From contig NZ_CP054151.1 in the NCBI RefSeq assembly GCF_021310995.1, positions 847,501 through 911,500 on the forward strand: a stretch of 64,000 bases of DNA, in the 5' to 3' direction. Source of the DNA: Agrobacterium vaccinii (GTDB lineage: Bacteria > Pseudomonadota > Alphaproteobacteria > Rhizobiales > Rhizobiaceae). The position numbers were made by a program, and so were the translations under genes. Below are positions 9,821 to 19,133 of the stretch, piece after piece. Position 1 is the stretch's first letter; every line of letters begins with the position of its first letter. Under the pieces are notes generated by a model that had not been told where the DNA came from, did no database searches, and saw only the letters and a program-made list of their open reading frames with translations.

Positions 9821-11140
9821 TCATCGGTCCGATTTCGTTTTGCCGACAGGAATGAGCAGCGTGGCAATGGCTGCCAGCGCGGCGACGCCTGCGAAAATGT
9901 AGAAATTCCATTCGGGTGCGGCGTTCGTGCTGGCGATGAAGCCGCCCAGCAACGGGCCGGTCAGAGCCCCGATGCGCGAAAAGCTCAGCGCAAAGCCCGT
10001 GCCGGCAGAGCGTATCGTCGCGTCCAGACGCTGCGCCAGAAAACCGGTCAGAATGAGCGAGGCCGACACGGTGCCGAAACCGGCAATCGCAACGAAGACG
10101 TAGTTGATCAACAACGAACCCTTGAAGGCCAGCGCGGCAATGCCGAAGGCACCGAGAAGGTAAGAAAGGGCGACCACCAATCGCGTACCGAAACGGTCGG
10201 CCCATGTTCCCAGCACAATGCCGCCAATGGCGGAACTGAGGCTGAAGACCGCCAGGAACAACAGGCTGTCGCCGAGGTCATAGCCGTTCTTGCGCATGAT
10301 CTGCGGCAGCCACTGGGCAAGCCCGTAAACGAGCAGAAGCCCCATGAACAGCGCTGCCCAGAAGCAGATGGTCTCAAAGGCTTTGTCAGGCGCAAAGATT
10401 TGCCGCAAAACCGCGGTCCAGCTTCGGTCCGTCGGCGTCTGTTTGGTGCTGGAAGCGATGGAAACGCCCATCTTCCGCGCCGTCTTTTCCGCCGCAGCGC
10501 GCTTGCCGCGCAGCACCAGAGACTCGACCGATTCAGGCAGGAAAATCATGAAGAACGGCACGACGAGAACGGGGAGCGCGCCAACCAGAACTATGGTGCG
10601 CCAGCCATGCTCGGCCAGAAATGCGCGTGAACACAGGGCAGCAGCCAGAATGCCGATGGAATAGCCTGAGTACATCAGGCCGTAATTGAAGCTTTTGCTT
10701 TTCTTGGGCGAATACTCGACCGTCAGCGCAGCCGCCACGGGAATGATGCCACCGAGGCCGAGACCCGCCACGAAACGGCTGACGGCAAAGAAGGTCGGTG
10801 TCGGCGCATAGGCCGTCGCGACCATGCACAGGGCAAAGAGCGTGAGGCATCCGATGAAGACGGGCTTGCGACCATAGAGTTCGCTGGTCGTGCCAGCGAA
10901 GATACCGCCGATCAGCATGCCGATGACGGTGTAGCTTCCCATCGCCCCCAGCTGGAGCGGCGTGAGCTGCCAGACCGGATCGGTGGAGAGGGCGGGAAGG
11001 ATAGCACCCAGCACGCCCACATCGTAACCTTCTGCAAAAATTGCAAACCAGCAAAGTGCCACGACAAGCAGGCTTTTGGGGCGTGAAATTTCTTTTGTAG
11101 CGTGGAAATCAGCCGGTATGGCAGTTGTGACTTTGTCCAT
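9821..11140 (-). CDS. MFS aromatic-acid/H+ symporter (AAHS-like)
   Basis: This 439-residue protein has about twelve transmembrane segments and a central cytoplasmic loop. The helix-1 motif GYDVGVLGAILPAL corresponds to the acidic DGxD-type motif of benzoate and 4-hydroxybenzoate symporters (PcaK/BenK family). It probably imports an aromatic carboxylate. The ATG at 11140 follows AGGGGAA with about eight bases of spacing. It lies downstream of iorAB on the same strand, separated by a hairpin, and upstream of an ABC importer. The aromatic substrate is not defined by sequence. Confidence 0.86.
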   Translation of the reverse strand: MDKVTTAIPADFHATKEISRPKSLLVVALCWFAIFAEGYDVGVLGAILPALSTDPVWQLTPLQLGAMGSYTVIGMLIGGIFAGTTSELYGRKPVFIGCLTLFALCMVATAYAPTPTFFAVSRFVAGLGLGGIIPVAAALTVEYSPKKSKSFNYGLMYSGYSIGILAAALCSRAFLAEHGWRTIVLVGALPVLVVPFFMIFLPESVESLVLRGKRAAAEKTARKMGVSIASSTKQTPTDRSWTAVLRQIFAPDKAFETICFWAALFMGLLLVYGLAQWLPQIMRKNGYDLGDSLLFLAVFSLSSAIGGIVLGTWADRFGTRLVVALSYLLGAFGIAALAFKGSLLINYVFVAIAGFGTVSASLILTGFLAQRLDATIRSAGTGFALSFSRIGALTGPLLGGFIASTNAAPEWNFYIFAGVAALAAIATLLIPVGKTKSDR

Positions 11141-11194
11141 CAGAACGTTCCCCTGCGAGGATTTTTCCTTCGCTCTTATTGTTCGTCATGTCCG

Positions 11195-11227
11195 AATAAG
11201 ACCGCTCCGGTTCCCGTGCTGGAGCGG
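11195..11227 (-). terminator. Probable terminator downstream of iorB
   Basis: CCGCTCC at 11202-11208 pairs with GGAGCGG at 11221-11227 around a 12-base loop. Read on the minus strand the stem is followed by TCTTATT. The position between the iorB stop and the MFS start fits a partial or complete transcription terminator. The T-run is weak. Confidence 0.5.
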
Positions 11228-11266
11228 CCTTTGGTCAGCGCCTTTTCCCCAGGCGCCACCGAATAT

Positions 11267-12814
11267 TTACAGCGTCGAGACCGTCTTCAACGCGCCGTCC
11301 AGCGCAATGCCCTGCTCATCCAGAAGGGCAGCCTGTCGCAGACGGCGCATCCAGGCGGCACCATCGTCGCGGTGCTCCAGAGATGGCAGAGCCGACATGA
11401 CCCGGTCGAATTTCGAAAGGCCGCGGGCGTGGGTATCGGAATAGCCTTTGACCAGACGTCTGTTGTTCAGCACTTCCACGGCCAGATCGTAGTTGCGCGA
11501 TACCAGCGACGCGGCTGTGCTGAGCCATGCGTCACGGTGCTCGATTTCGCGGAAGTGGCGCAAGGTGCCGCGGCGCATGCGGCGAAGCGCGGAGATGAGA
11601 TAGAGTGAGAGGAACCAGAACATGGTTCCCGTCTGCACCCGGCGGCCCTTGTTGATGAGGCGATCGAAGAAAGCAAAGACCTTCGGCCTGCTCTCGATCC
11701 AGAGGCCAAGACCCTTGGGCAAGGTGCCACAGACTTCTTCCATGCGCGGATGCATATATTCCGTCATGTAGAGAAGCTGGTCCGGCTTCACGCCCACTTC
11801 CTTGCGCACGCGATCGAAACGCGTACCGCGTGTTTTCAAATCCGCGACGCGGATGATATCGTCATAGGCCATGGAGATGGCGACATATTTGGCGGCCTGT
11901 ACCGTGAAGGCGTAGCCCTTCTCTTCGCCGTCATTCGTCCGGTCAAGCGCATGAAGCTTGGCAACGCGGTCGAGATATTCTCCCGCATAGGCCGGGTCCT
12001 GAAACTCCGTCAGCTTCTTCACGCCTGCGAAAAGCAGCGGCCATGCGGGCTCTGGGAATTCGGCGCGCATGCGGTGAACCAGACGGTCGAGTTCCAGGTG
12101 GCCAGCCGTTTCCGGCATGGTGTCGAAACGCTTGTGCGGCAAGGCGCTGACCTCATCGCGCGGCTTAGCCTTGGCGCGTTCATAGGATGCGTTGAAGGCA
12201 CGAAGACTGGCCTCCACACCCTTGCCGCCGCCACGGATGGTTGCCTCGAAAGCTTCCTTGGCAAACGGCAGCACGTCTGCTGCGGCAAGGGCACCGAACA
12301 TGGACGACGAGATGACGCTGCCGTTTTTTAGCGCCAGCGTATCCATATCGAAAGCAATGGTGCGCTTGGCGGCAAAATCGGTGGCGCCCACCACGACGGT
12401 CGGATCGCCGATGCCATCACCGGGCTTTTCCTTCTCGCCGACGGCAAAGGAACGGTGCGTGGACGCAATCAGCGTAGTGCGCTCAGGCGTGACCAGACCG
12501 CGCAGCACCGAGCGCCCGGCTTCCATCAGTTCGGAGGCCAGCACGACATCGACATCACCCGGTGTCGGCATCAGCGAGAAGATGGGCGAGACGCCGTCAC
12601 GCGCAGGCAGCATCTCGATGTAGTAGATGGTAGCACCTGTGCGCTGGGCAACGCCCGGCACGGATGTCGATTGCGCCATCCAGCCCTGCGCCTCGGCAAG
12701 GCCGACGATCCAGTCGGCCAGCACGCCGCCGCCCTGTCCGCCCATGGCCATGATGGCCAGCGTCAAAGGCTTGTCGGAGGCGAGCGTCGTCTTGAGGTTT
12801 ACCGTTTCGTTCAT
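11267..12814 (-). CDS. iorB: Indolepyruvate ferredoxin oxidoreductase, beta subunit family
   Basis: This is a 515-residue protein. The N-terminus has the pyruvate-oxidoreductase gamma-type fold signature (GGQGGGVLADWI, then GVAQRTGATIYYIE). A long C-terminal extension makes it much larger than the roughly 200-residue archaeal IorB and is typical of aerobic proteobacterial homologues. With IorA it should oxidatively decarboxylate an aryl-pyruvate such as indolepyruvate to the aryl-acetyl-CoA, passing electrons to a ferredoxin. The ATG at 12814 is preferred because GAGGGTGG sits just upstream and overlaps the iorA stop, implying coupling. A TTG at 12835 would overlap iorA. Confidence 0.88.
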   Translation of the reverse strand: MNETVNLKTTLASDKPLTLAIMAMGGQGGGVLADWIVGLAEAQGWMAQSTSVPGVAQRTGATIYYIEMLPARDGVSPIFSLMPTPGDVDVVLASELMEAGRSVLRGLVTPERTTLIASTHRSFAVGEKEKPGDGIGDPTVVVGATDFAAKRTIAFDMDTLALKNGSVISSSMFGALAAADVLPFAKEAFEATIRGGGKGVEASLRAFNASYERAKAKPRDEVSALPHKRFDTMPETAGHLELDRLVHRMRAEFPEPAWPLLFAGVKKLTEFQDPAYAGEYLDRVAKLHALDRTNDGEEKGYAFTVQAAKYVAISMAYDDIIRVADLKTRGTRFDRVRKEVGVKPDQLLYMTEYMHPRMEEVCGTLPKGLGLWIESRPKVFAFFDRLINKGRRVQTGTMFWFLSLYLISALRRMRRGTLRHFREIEHRDAWLSTAASLVSRNYDLAVEVLNNRRLVKGYSDTHARGLSKFDRVMSALPSLEHRDDGAAWMRRLRQAALLDEQGIALDGALKTVSTL

Positions 12815-12824
12815 GGGTCCACCC

Positions 12825-14978
12825 TCAATCTGCAAACACGATGCGGCTGGACGCGCGGCGGGCCTGAAGCCAGCCGATCACCGAAGCGCGGATTTTTGCG
12901 ACAAACTTGTCCCAGCCGGTGGGGTTGTGAATGATATCGGCGCGGTAGAAGGAGGGACAGAGAACCGCAGCTTCGGAAACCTCACCGCAATTGCCACAAC
13001 CGACACAGGAATTGTCGATGGCCGCGACTGGATCATCCTTCAACGGATCATCCGTGTGCTTGACTGAAAGCGACGGACAGCCCGAGAGACGAATGCAGGC
13101 GTGATCGCCCGTGCAGACATCCTCATCCACACCGAAGCGTTCCTTGACCATACGCTTGCCGTCTTTGACCGCCTTGGCAAATTGCGGCTTGATGCGGCGC
13201 TGCTTGTTCAGCATGCATTCGGAAGAGGCGACGATGATTTTCGGGCCTTTTTCCTTCGACGTCAGGGCTTCCTTCAGCGTGTCGCGCATTTGGGCGACAT
13301 CATAGGTGCGGTCGATCTGGCGCACCCATGTCGCGCCGATACCCTTGACCGCATTGACGATGGAATTATTGGTCTTGCGGTTGGGATTGACGGCCCGCGA
13401 TGACAGAATGTCCTGCCCGCCGGTTGCTGCCGAATAGAAGTTATCGACAACGAGGATGACGCCATCCTGCTTGTTGAACACGGCATTGCCGACGGATGTC
13501 GCAAGGCCATTGTGCCAGAAGCCACCGTCGCCCATCACCGAGATCGAGCGCTTATCGGACTCGACATTGAAGGCAGAGGCAGAAGCAGGCCCAAGGCCAT
13601 AACCCATCGTCGTGCCGCCGATGTTGAAAGGTGGCAGGATCGAGAAGAGGTGACAGCCGATATCCGCCGAGACGTGATGCTCCCCAAGTTCCTTTTCCAC
13701 CAGTTTCATTGCCGCAAAGATCGGCCTTTCAGGACAGCCCGTGCAGAAACCGGCAGGGCGGGCAGGCACGACCTCGGCCAGCGCCTTGACCTTGGGGTCG
13801 TTGAGAACATCCGATGGGTCCGGTACTGGCGGCTGGTTTCCAAGCAGCAGGCGGTCATAGGTTTCGATGAAGGCCTTCAGGCCGTTCATCATCACGGGCG
13901 CGGTATATTCGCCGCCAAGCGACAGCATGTCCTTGCCGTGCAGTTTCGTCTGGATATCGCGACGGCGAAGCAGCGTGTTCAGCGTCTGTTCGATATATTC
14001 AGGCGCACCTTCCTCAACGATGATGACGGCCTTCTTGCCAACGCAGAACTCGACAACCTCGTCATCGATGGTCGGATAGGCAACATTCATGACGTAGAGC
14101 GGCACGGCTGAATTGCCGTAGACATCAGCCAGGCCCAATTGCTGCAAGCCGCGCATGACGCCGTTGTACATGCCGCCCAGCAGGATGATGCCGATGTCAC
14201 CCTCTTCAGGGCCGAAGAATTCGTTGAGTTTGCGTTCCTTGATGAAGTTGACGGCAGCAGGCCAGCGGCGCTCCAGCTTGTCTTTCTCATGCGCGAAGTT
14301 GGCAGGCGGCAGGACGATACGGTTGACGTCCCGGACAGGATTTTCCAGCGCCTGCCGCAACGTGTATTCCGGGCGCTTGTTATCCTTGGCGATGAACTGG
14401 CCGTGGACGTGACAGGCGCGAATGCGGACCTGCAACATGACAGGCGTGTTGGACGCTTCCGACAGCTGGAAGCCATCTTCCACGGATTGGACGATGGATG
14501 GCAGGTTAGGGCGCGGATCAAGAAGCCACATCTGGGATTTCATCGCAAAGGCGTGGCTGCGCTCCTGCATGATGGAGGAGCCTTCGCCGAAGTCTTCACC
14601 GAGAATGATGAGAGCACCACCGGTGACGCCGCCGGAAGACAGGTTCGACAGGGCATCGGATGCCACATTCGTTCCAGCCGTCGATTTCCATGTCACAGCA
14701 CCGCGCACCGGATACATGACGGAGGCAGAGAGCATGGCAGCCGCCGCAGCCTCAGACGCCGAGGTTTCGAAATGGATGCCGAGGTCTTCCATGACGTCCT
14801 TGGCGTCAGCCAAAACGTCCATCAGGTGAGAAATGGGCGAGCCTTGGTAGCCGCCGACATAGGACACGCCGGATTGAAGCAATGCCTTCGTGATCGCCAG
14901 AATACCCTCGCCCCGGAAGATTTCACCTTCCCCGAGCTTGAGATCCTCAACTTCACGCGCGAATGACCGTTCTGCCAT
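12825..14978 (-). CDS. iorA: Indolepyruvate ferredoxin oxidoreductase, alpha subunit
   Basis: This 717-residue protein has a pyruvate-oxidoreductase N-terminal region, a thiamine-diphosphate-binding domain (MGDGGFWHNGLATSVGNAV, then LVVDN) and a C-terminal iron-sulfur region. The last cysteines give one normal 4Fe-4S set, CVGCGNC followed by a CP. The preceding group is spaced C-x5-C-x5-CP (CTGDHACIRLSGCP) instead of the canonical CxxCxxCxxxCP, so the second cluster may be altered. The product is cytoplasmic and forms a complex with IorB. It heads the operon, with its own promoter upstream. The partner ferredoxin is not in the window. Confidence 0.92.
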   Translation of the reverse strand: MAERSFAREVEDLKLGEGEIFRGEGILAITKALLQSGVSYVGGYQGSPISHLMDVLADAKDVMEDLGIHFETSASEAAAAAMLSASVMYPVRGAVTWKSTAGTNVASDALSNLSSGGVTGGALIILGEDFGEGSSIMQERSHAFAMKSQMWLLDPRPNLPSIVQSVEDGFQLSEASNTPVMLQVRIRACHVHGQFIAKDNKRPEYTLRQALENPVRDVNRIVLPPANFAHEKDKLERRWPAAVNFIKERKLNEFFGPEEGDIGIILLGGMYNGVMRGLQQLGLADVYGNSAVPLYVMNVAYPTIDDEVVEFCVGKKAVIIVEEGAPEYIEQTLNTLLRRRDIQTKLHGKDMLSLGGEYTAPVMMNGLKAFIETYDRLLLGNQPPVPDPSDVLNDPKVKALAEVVPARPAGFCTGCPERPIFAAMKLVEKELGEHHVSADIGCHLFSILPPFNIGGTTMGYGLGPASASAFNVESDKRSISVMGDGGFWHNGLATSVGNAVFNKQDGVILVVDNFYSAATGGQDILSSRAVNPNRKTNNSIVNAVKGIGATWVRQIDRTYDVAQMRDTLKEALTSKEKGPKIIVASSECMLNKQRRIKPQFAKAVKDGKRMVKERFGVDEDVCTGDHACIRLSGCPSLSVKHTDDPLKDDPVAAIDNSCVGCGNCGEVSEAAVLCPSFYRADIIHNPTGWDKFVAKIRASVIGWLQARRASSRIVFAD

Positions 14979-15005
14979 GGTCTTCCCCTTTTATGTCACG
15001 CATTT

Positions 15006-15044
15006 ATATGCATATTCATAAGTTGAAGCTTATAGCATTGTCAA
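15006..15044 (-). promoter_or_regulatory. Promoter and palindromic operator upstream of iorA
   Basis: Read on the minus strand, TTGACA at 15044-15039 and TATGAA at 15020-15015 are 18 bases apart and form a good sigma-70 promoter. A perfect palindrome ATATGCATAT at 15006-15015 touches the -10 element and would suit a repressor. The rest of the 207-base gap between iorA and the flavin reductase shows no gene. Confidence 0.55.
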
Positions 15045-15185
15045 ATGAGAACGTTGAAACGGGACGAAATCACAGCGAAAAACTGCGAAATTGCTGCTTT
15101 AAAATGCATCTGCATGAAAATTATTGTCGAGACGCTTAACGGCTGAGCATACAAAAATGCGGGTAATGCAGCGCTGTCAGAGACT

Positions 15186-15692
15186 TCAGCAGACTGCGTG
15201 ATACCGGCGGCGGAAATAAACCAGAGCGTTCTCGTCAGATCCCTGCACGAGTTCGATGATACGGCAAAACAAGACCTGATGCGTGCCGCTCTCGACCATC
15301 GTTTCGATTTCGCAATCGAAGGACAAGAGCGCACCCTCCAATCGCGGAGACCCTGTTACCCCCCGTGACCATGTGCCTTCCAGAAACCGCTCTTCCTGCG
15401 ATGTCGAGCCGCCGAAACGCCGCGACAAAGCCTCTTGGCTATGGCTCAGCGTATTGACGCAGAGCACGCGATTTGTCTCGAACATATGCGCTACGGAACT
15501 GGACCGATTGAGGCAGACAAGCAACGTCGGCGGTTGATCGGTCACGCTGCAAACGGCTGATGCCGTGAACCCGGCCGTGCCGCCGGGACCGTCAGTGGTA
15601 ACGATGTTGACGGCGGCGGCCAGTTGCGACATGCCCTCGCGAAAGGCAAGCCGCAGGGCTTCGACCTCATCCGGTGCGGCGTGCGCGTTCAT
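15186..15692 (-). CDS. Flavin reductase-like protein (HpaC/RutF type)
   Basis: This 168-residue protein belongs to the flavin_reduct (DIM6/NTAB) family. Visible features are [30 protein letters not shown] and, near the C-terminus, a buried [13 protein letters not shown] strand. Such enzymes use NAD(P)H to supply reduced flavin to a partner monooxygenase. Its start overlaps the stop of the luciferase-type monooxygenase gene by four bases, which strongly suggests a two-component system. The operon order is regulator, monooxygenase, reductase. Confidence 0.88.
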   Translation of the reverse strand: MNAHAAPDEVEALRLAFREGMSQLAAAVNIVTTDGPGGTAGFTASAVCSVTDQPPTLLVCLNRSSSVAHMFETNRVLCVNTLSHSQEALSRRFGGSTSQEERFLEGTWSRGVTGSPRLEGALLSFDCEIETMVESGTHQVLFCRIIELVQGSDENALVYFRRRYHAVC

Positions 15693-16783
15693 TCGACCCG
15701 CAGCCCAGCTTGCTTCAACAGCGGCATCACACGGTCGCAGAAGAACGGCAGTTCGTAAGTGTAGTTGACGAAGGAAAGCGCGATGCCGGAATAGCCCTGC
15801 TGCGAAATCGCGATCATGTCCTCGACAATCTTTTCCGGCGTGCCGACAAGCGGATATCCACCTGCGCCGCCTGCAAACCGCTTGCGGTATCGCTCATAGC
15901 TTTCCTTGTCGTGGGACTGGGAGAACTCCCTCTTTCCGGCCATATGGGCGTCAACGGCCTCATGGTCGGCAAGGGTTACGGCATAGCGTTCGTAATAATC
16001 TTCCGCCTCCTGCTGGGTTTCGCGGCACACCACGTGGCAGACGGTATAGGCCCCGACATCACGGCCCTGCGCATCTGCCCGCATGCGGATATCCTCGACA
16101 TGCTTTCCGGCTTCTTCAATCTCGGTGAAGGTCGTGAAGAGATATTCGCAGTTTTTCGCGGCAAAATCCCGGCCCGGCCCACCGAAGGCGGCATTCATGG
16201 TCACAGGTCGCGGTGATTGCAGGCTGGCGGGGCGACTGACCACGTCTTTCAGATTGTAATAGCTGCCATCATAGTCGAAAGGCGCTTGCGCACCATAGGC
16301 CTGCTCGACAATATCAAGCCATTCGGCAGCCTGATCGTAACCCTTCTCGACCAGCGGCACGCCGAACATGCCGAATTCCTTCGGGTTCCAGCCGCAGACG
16401 ATGTTGAGACCTGCGCGACCGCCACTGATGTGATCAACCGTTGCCAGCGACTTTGCCGCATAAAGCGGATGCACGAGGGGAACATGCACCGTCATGAACA
16501 GCGCAATCCGCTCCGTAACGGCAGCAAGCCCCGCCGCCCATGTGAAGGTTTCATAGGACCATTCCCGCACCCGGTTCTTGCCTCCAAAACCCTTCCAGCG
16601 GGCAATCGGCAGCAGAAAATCCAATCCGCCGCGATCAGCGATCTGGGCGGCGTTCAGATTGTCCTGCCACCGCGCCTGCCAGCGTTCCGGCACATCGGTA
16701 ATGGCAAGGCCGCCATCGGCATTGGGCGAGAAGACACCGAGCTTGAGCTTGCTTGGACCTTTCAAGGGGTGAGGCTTGATCAT
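15689..16783 (-). CDS. Luciferase-like FMN-dependent monooxygenase
   Basis: This is a 364-residue LLM-class TIM-barrel protein with the family segments [25 protein letters not shown] and a C-terminal [10 protein letters not shown]. It should use reduced FMN and oxygen to oxidise a small organic substrate, with reduced flavin from the overlapping reductase gene. It resembles RutA-type enzymes in general layout, but no other rut genes are here, so a pyrimidine role is unlikely. The gene overlaps the regulator gene upstream by four bases. A neighbouring aldolase and EthD-like protein suggest catabolism of an aromatic or heterocyclic compound. Confidence 0.86.
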   Translation of the reverse strand: MIKPHPLKGPSKLKLGVFSPNADGGLAITDVPERWQARWQDNLNAAQIADRGGLDFLLPIARWKGFGGKNRVREWSYETFTWAAGLAAVTERIALFMTVHVPLVHPLYAAKSLATVDHISGGRAGLNIVCGWNPKEFGMFGVPLVEKGYDQAAEWLDIVEQAYGAQAPFDYDGSYYNLKDVVSRPASLQSPRPVTMNAAFGGPGRDFAAKNCEYLFTTFTEIEEAGKHVEDIRMRADAQGRDVGAYTVCHVVCRETQQEAEDYYERYAVTLADHEAVDAHMAGKREFSQSHDKESYERYRKRFAGGAGGYPLVGTPEKIVEDMIAISQQGYSGIALSFVNYTYELPFFCDRVMPLLKQAGLRVE

Positions 16784-17487
16784 GACGTTCCCTTTTTGAT
16801 GGTTTTGCGGCGCGAACCGCGCCCTGTTTTGGCCTGTTCCAGCTGGCGGCGGCGAATGGTGAGAAAGGCTTCTTCCGCCGCAAACATGTAAAGCGTCATA
16901 TATTCCGCGATCACAACGGAATCGCGCGCGACGAAGGCTGAGTGAATGCGCGACAGGCCGTCGATATAGTGCTTGACCATCTCGGCATCCGCAAAACTAT
17001 CGAGCCGGACCGACTGGAAGTAGTTGATAAAGCGCGCGACGGTCTCGGCCAGATGCCGGTTGCGAACGGCCTTCAGCCACGCATTGCGAAAATCGACATT
17101 GGCATCCAGCAGCACCGGCATATTGTTGTCCGCCAGAGCAGACTTGATCCGGCCCATGGCCTCGGTCAGTTCTGCCTCGATTTCCGGCGTCATGTCACGC
17201 GCAGCATTTGCCGCAGCCCGTGGCTCCAGCTGCCGACGCAATTCGAAAAGGCCGGAAATATCCTCCAGCGAAAGCTCTCGCAGGGCAAAACCGCGTGTCG
17301 TGCCAACCAGATAACCCTCGGCCACCAGCCGCAGCAGTGCCTCACGCGCAGGAACACGCGAAACGCCATAACGGGCCGCAATCGCGGTATCGACCAGCCG
17401 GTCGGACGGCAAAATCGCGCTGCGTTGCAACTGCAAACGCAGGTCGGTGTAAATGGCATCAACGATATTGTCGTTCGACTTTTGCAT
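16780..17487 (-). CDS. GntR-family regulator with FCD effector domain
   Basis: This 235-residue protein has an N-terminal winged helix (residues ~10-75, including VSRVPAREALLRL) and an all-helical FCD domain with the ELRRQLEPRAA helix and metal- or acid-binding His/Asp/Arg residues. The ATG at 17487 follows AGGAG with six bases of spacing; an upstream start at 17502 would cover that site. It is the first gene of a coupled operon with the monooxygenase and reductase and is divergent from an aldolase. Two GTATAC palindromes upstream are candidate operators, so autoregulation and control of both directions are likely. Confidence 0.9.
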   Translation of the reverse strand: MQKSNDNIVDAIYTDLRLQLQRSAILPSDRLVDTAIAARYGVSRVPAREALLRLVAEGYLVGTTRGFALRELSLEDISGLFELRRQLEPRAAANAARDMTPEIEAELTEAMGRIKSALADNNMPVLLDANVDFRNAWLKAVRNRHLAETVARFINYFQSVRLDSFADAEMVKHYIDGLSRIHSAFVARDSVVIAEYMTLYMFAAEEAFLTIRRRQLEQAKTGRGSRRKTIKKGTS

Positions 17488-17507
17488 CGTAAACTCCTGC
17501 AAAAATC

Positions 17508-17576
17508 GTATACGGATTTGCGCTTATTTCAAGCATAAAATAATTATGAGGTGATTTAACATCGATTATCGTATAC
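17508..17576. promoter_or_regulatory. Pair of GTATAC operator candidates for the FCD-GntR regulator
   Basis: GTATAC occurs at 17508-17513, embedded in AATCGTATACGGATT, and again at 17571-17576 in TTATCGTATACCG. The copies are 63 bases apart, six helical turns, between the divergent gntR and aldolase genes. Many FCD-type GntR proteins bind NGTATACN palindromes, so this is a good operator pair. I did not prove binding. Confidence 0.6.
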
Positions 17577-17667
17577 CGTTTACACGCTTGCAGGCGATAT
17601 GATTGAGACTTAAACTAATCCTAGAACTGCATCACGGCAGGCAAAACCCCCGTTCCCAGAGGTCTTT

Positions 17668-18423
17668 ATGAGCGATTTTCGAAAAGCATGTCTTGGACAA
17701 AAGCGGTTGATCGGCACATTCACTGCCATCCCGCATCCGGTCGCCATAGAGGTCGTGGCTGCCGCTGGCCCTGATTTCATCTGCATCGATGCGGAGCATT
17801 CGCAGATCGGGCGGGAATTGATCGAAAACCTGATCCGCGCTTCCGATGTTCACCGCGTGCCAGCCATGGTGCGCGTGCCGGGCCATGCGCCGGAATCGAT
17901 TGCCGGTGTTCTGGATGCCGGTGCCGCAGGCGTTCTGGTGCCACGTGTCTCGACCGCTGCCCATGCAAAAGCCGCCGTCGCCGCCACCCGCTATCCGCCT
18001 GTCGGTGAGCGCGGCGTCGGGCCCGGACGTGCCGCCGGTTACGGCTATCGCATTCCCGATTATCTGAAGAACGCCAATGAAAGCCTCGTCCTGGCCATCC
18101 AGATCGAAACTGCGGAAGGCCTCGCCAATGTCGAGGAGATCGTCGCTGTCGAAGGCATCGACGTGATCTTCATCGGCCCCGGCGATCTCTCCGTTTCCAT
18201 CAATGCGCTCGGTCCCGAGGGAGCGGCACGGCTTGAAGCAGCCATACTGACAATCACGCAGGCCGCTATCAAAGCCGGAAAAACCGTCGGAATTTTCCGC
18301 CCATCGGCAGATGACGTGGCCAAGTGGTCGCAGGCGGGCATCAGTTTCTATCTGCTGGCCAGCGATACGATGTTTCTGGGTGCAAGCGTTGCCGCTGGCG
18401 TCACCGCTGCGCGAGACGCTTAA
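17668..18423 (+). CDS. HpcH/HpaI-family aldolase
   Basis: This 251-residue protein is of standard length for the HpcH/HpaI class II aldolases, metal-dependent enzymes that cleave 4-hydroxy-2-oxo acids to pyruvate and an aldehyde. Family features are DAEHSQIG near residue 47, metal-ligand region IQIETAEGLANV, and FIGPGDLSVS. It is divergent from the GntR operon and its stop overlaps the stop of a convergent EthD-like gene by four bases. In context it may perform a late step for the product of the flavin monooxygenase. The substrate is unknown. Confidence 0.87.
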   Translation: MSDFRKACLGQKRLIGTFTAIPHPVAIEVVAAAGPDFICIDAEHSQIGRELIENLIRASDVHRVPAMVRVPGHAPESIAGVLDAGAAGVLVPRVSTAAHAKAAVAATRYPPVGERGVGPGRAAGYGYRIPDYLKNANESLVLAIQIETAEGLANVEEIVAVEGIDVIFIGPGDLSVSINALGPEGAARLEAAILTITQAAIKAGKTVGIFRPSADDVAKWSQAGISFYLLASDTMFLGASVAAGVTAARDA

Positions 18424-19133
18424 GCGTCTTTTGGCGCAACGATCTTCGTCGCCATCGGAAAATGCGAATTGCCGCCTTCGAATGGCGGGAAGGTCTTGAA
18501 GTCTTCCCGCATGGCAATGCGCGCCGGGGACTGGAGTGCCGCCGTGAGTGCGGCCTGACTATCGAACATCACGCGGTTTCGCTGCATGTGATTGGCCCGC
18601 TCCCACGGCAGGAACCCGGTCCAGTCTACGCGAGACAGGATTTCGATACCGCGAATGCCGGGAAACTGGCGCATGACCTGCGGATGGTGAGCGATGTAGT
18701 GGTGCATCCAGATATTCAGGTCCTGCGCCGGGCCGGGATAGTGCACGACATAGGAACATGGGTTGCCATTTTTCGCGACGTCGAGCGTCGCATCATCGAC
18801 TGGAAAATGCCGGACATACATAGCCTGCTGCGTTGCCTTGGCACCCTGGATGCTCGACAGTACACCCGGATCGGCCAGCGCTAGTAGATGTCCTGATGGT
18901 GCCATGGCATCTTCCAGCGCGAACAACTCGTCAAAGTAAAGCTGCATGCCGAAAACCGGCGCTTCTTCCTGCGGATTGAATAGGTCCTGAGCCGTCTCAG
19001 GCGTATAGATGTTCGCAGAGGTCAGCCCCGGCGTCAGTGCGACGACCTCCGCCACCGCCTCGATATCGGCCTTGCTCGCTACAAACTGGCTGTCATGCGG
19101 GTTCTCGAAAAAGGCGAGGTAGGCGAAACGCAT
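18420..19133 (-). CDS. EthD-like dimeric alpha/beta-barrel protein
   Basis: This is a 237-residue protein of uncertain function. The second half contains VVHYPGPAQDLNIWMHHYIAHHPQVMRQFPGI, which resembles the core of EthD/ABM ferredoxin-like domains. The first half (MRFAYLAFFENPHD and a second F-rich strand) may be a degenerate copy. Such proteins often act in catabolic clusters as small isomerases, lactone-handling enzymes or chaperone-like accessories. It lies beside the aldolase and is divergent from an amino acid binding protein gene. The EthD assignment is tentative. Confidence 0.55.
   Translation of the reverse strand: MRFAYLAFFENPHDSQFVASKADIEAVAEVVALTPGLTSANIYTPETAQDLFNPQEEAPVFGMQLYFDELFALEDAMAPSGHLLALADPGVLSSIQGAKATQQAMYVRHFPVDDATLDVAKNGNPCSYVVHYPGPAQDLNIWMHHYIAHHPQVMRQFPGIRGIEILSRVDWTGFLPWERANHMQRNRVMFDSQAALTAALQSPARIAMREDFKTFPPFEGGNSHFPMATKIVAPKDA

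Noticed and set aside
15689..16783. RutA pyrimidine monooxygenase
   Set aside because: The protein is of the same broad class and has a flavin reductase partner, but no other rut genes occur and the regulator and aldolase context differ.
17590..17620. A third copy of the AATTAGT-N7-TAAACT motif near the aldolase promoter
   Set aside because: TAAACTAAT is present at 17611-17619, but the left half at the required distance does not match.
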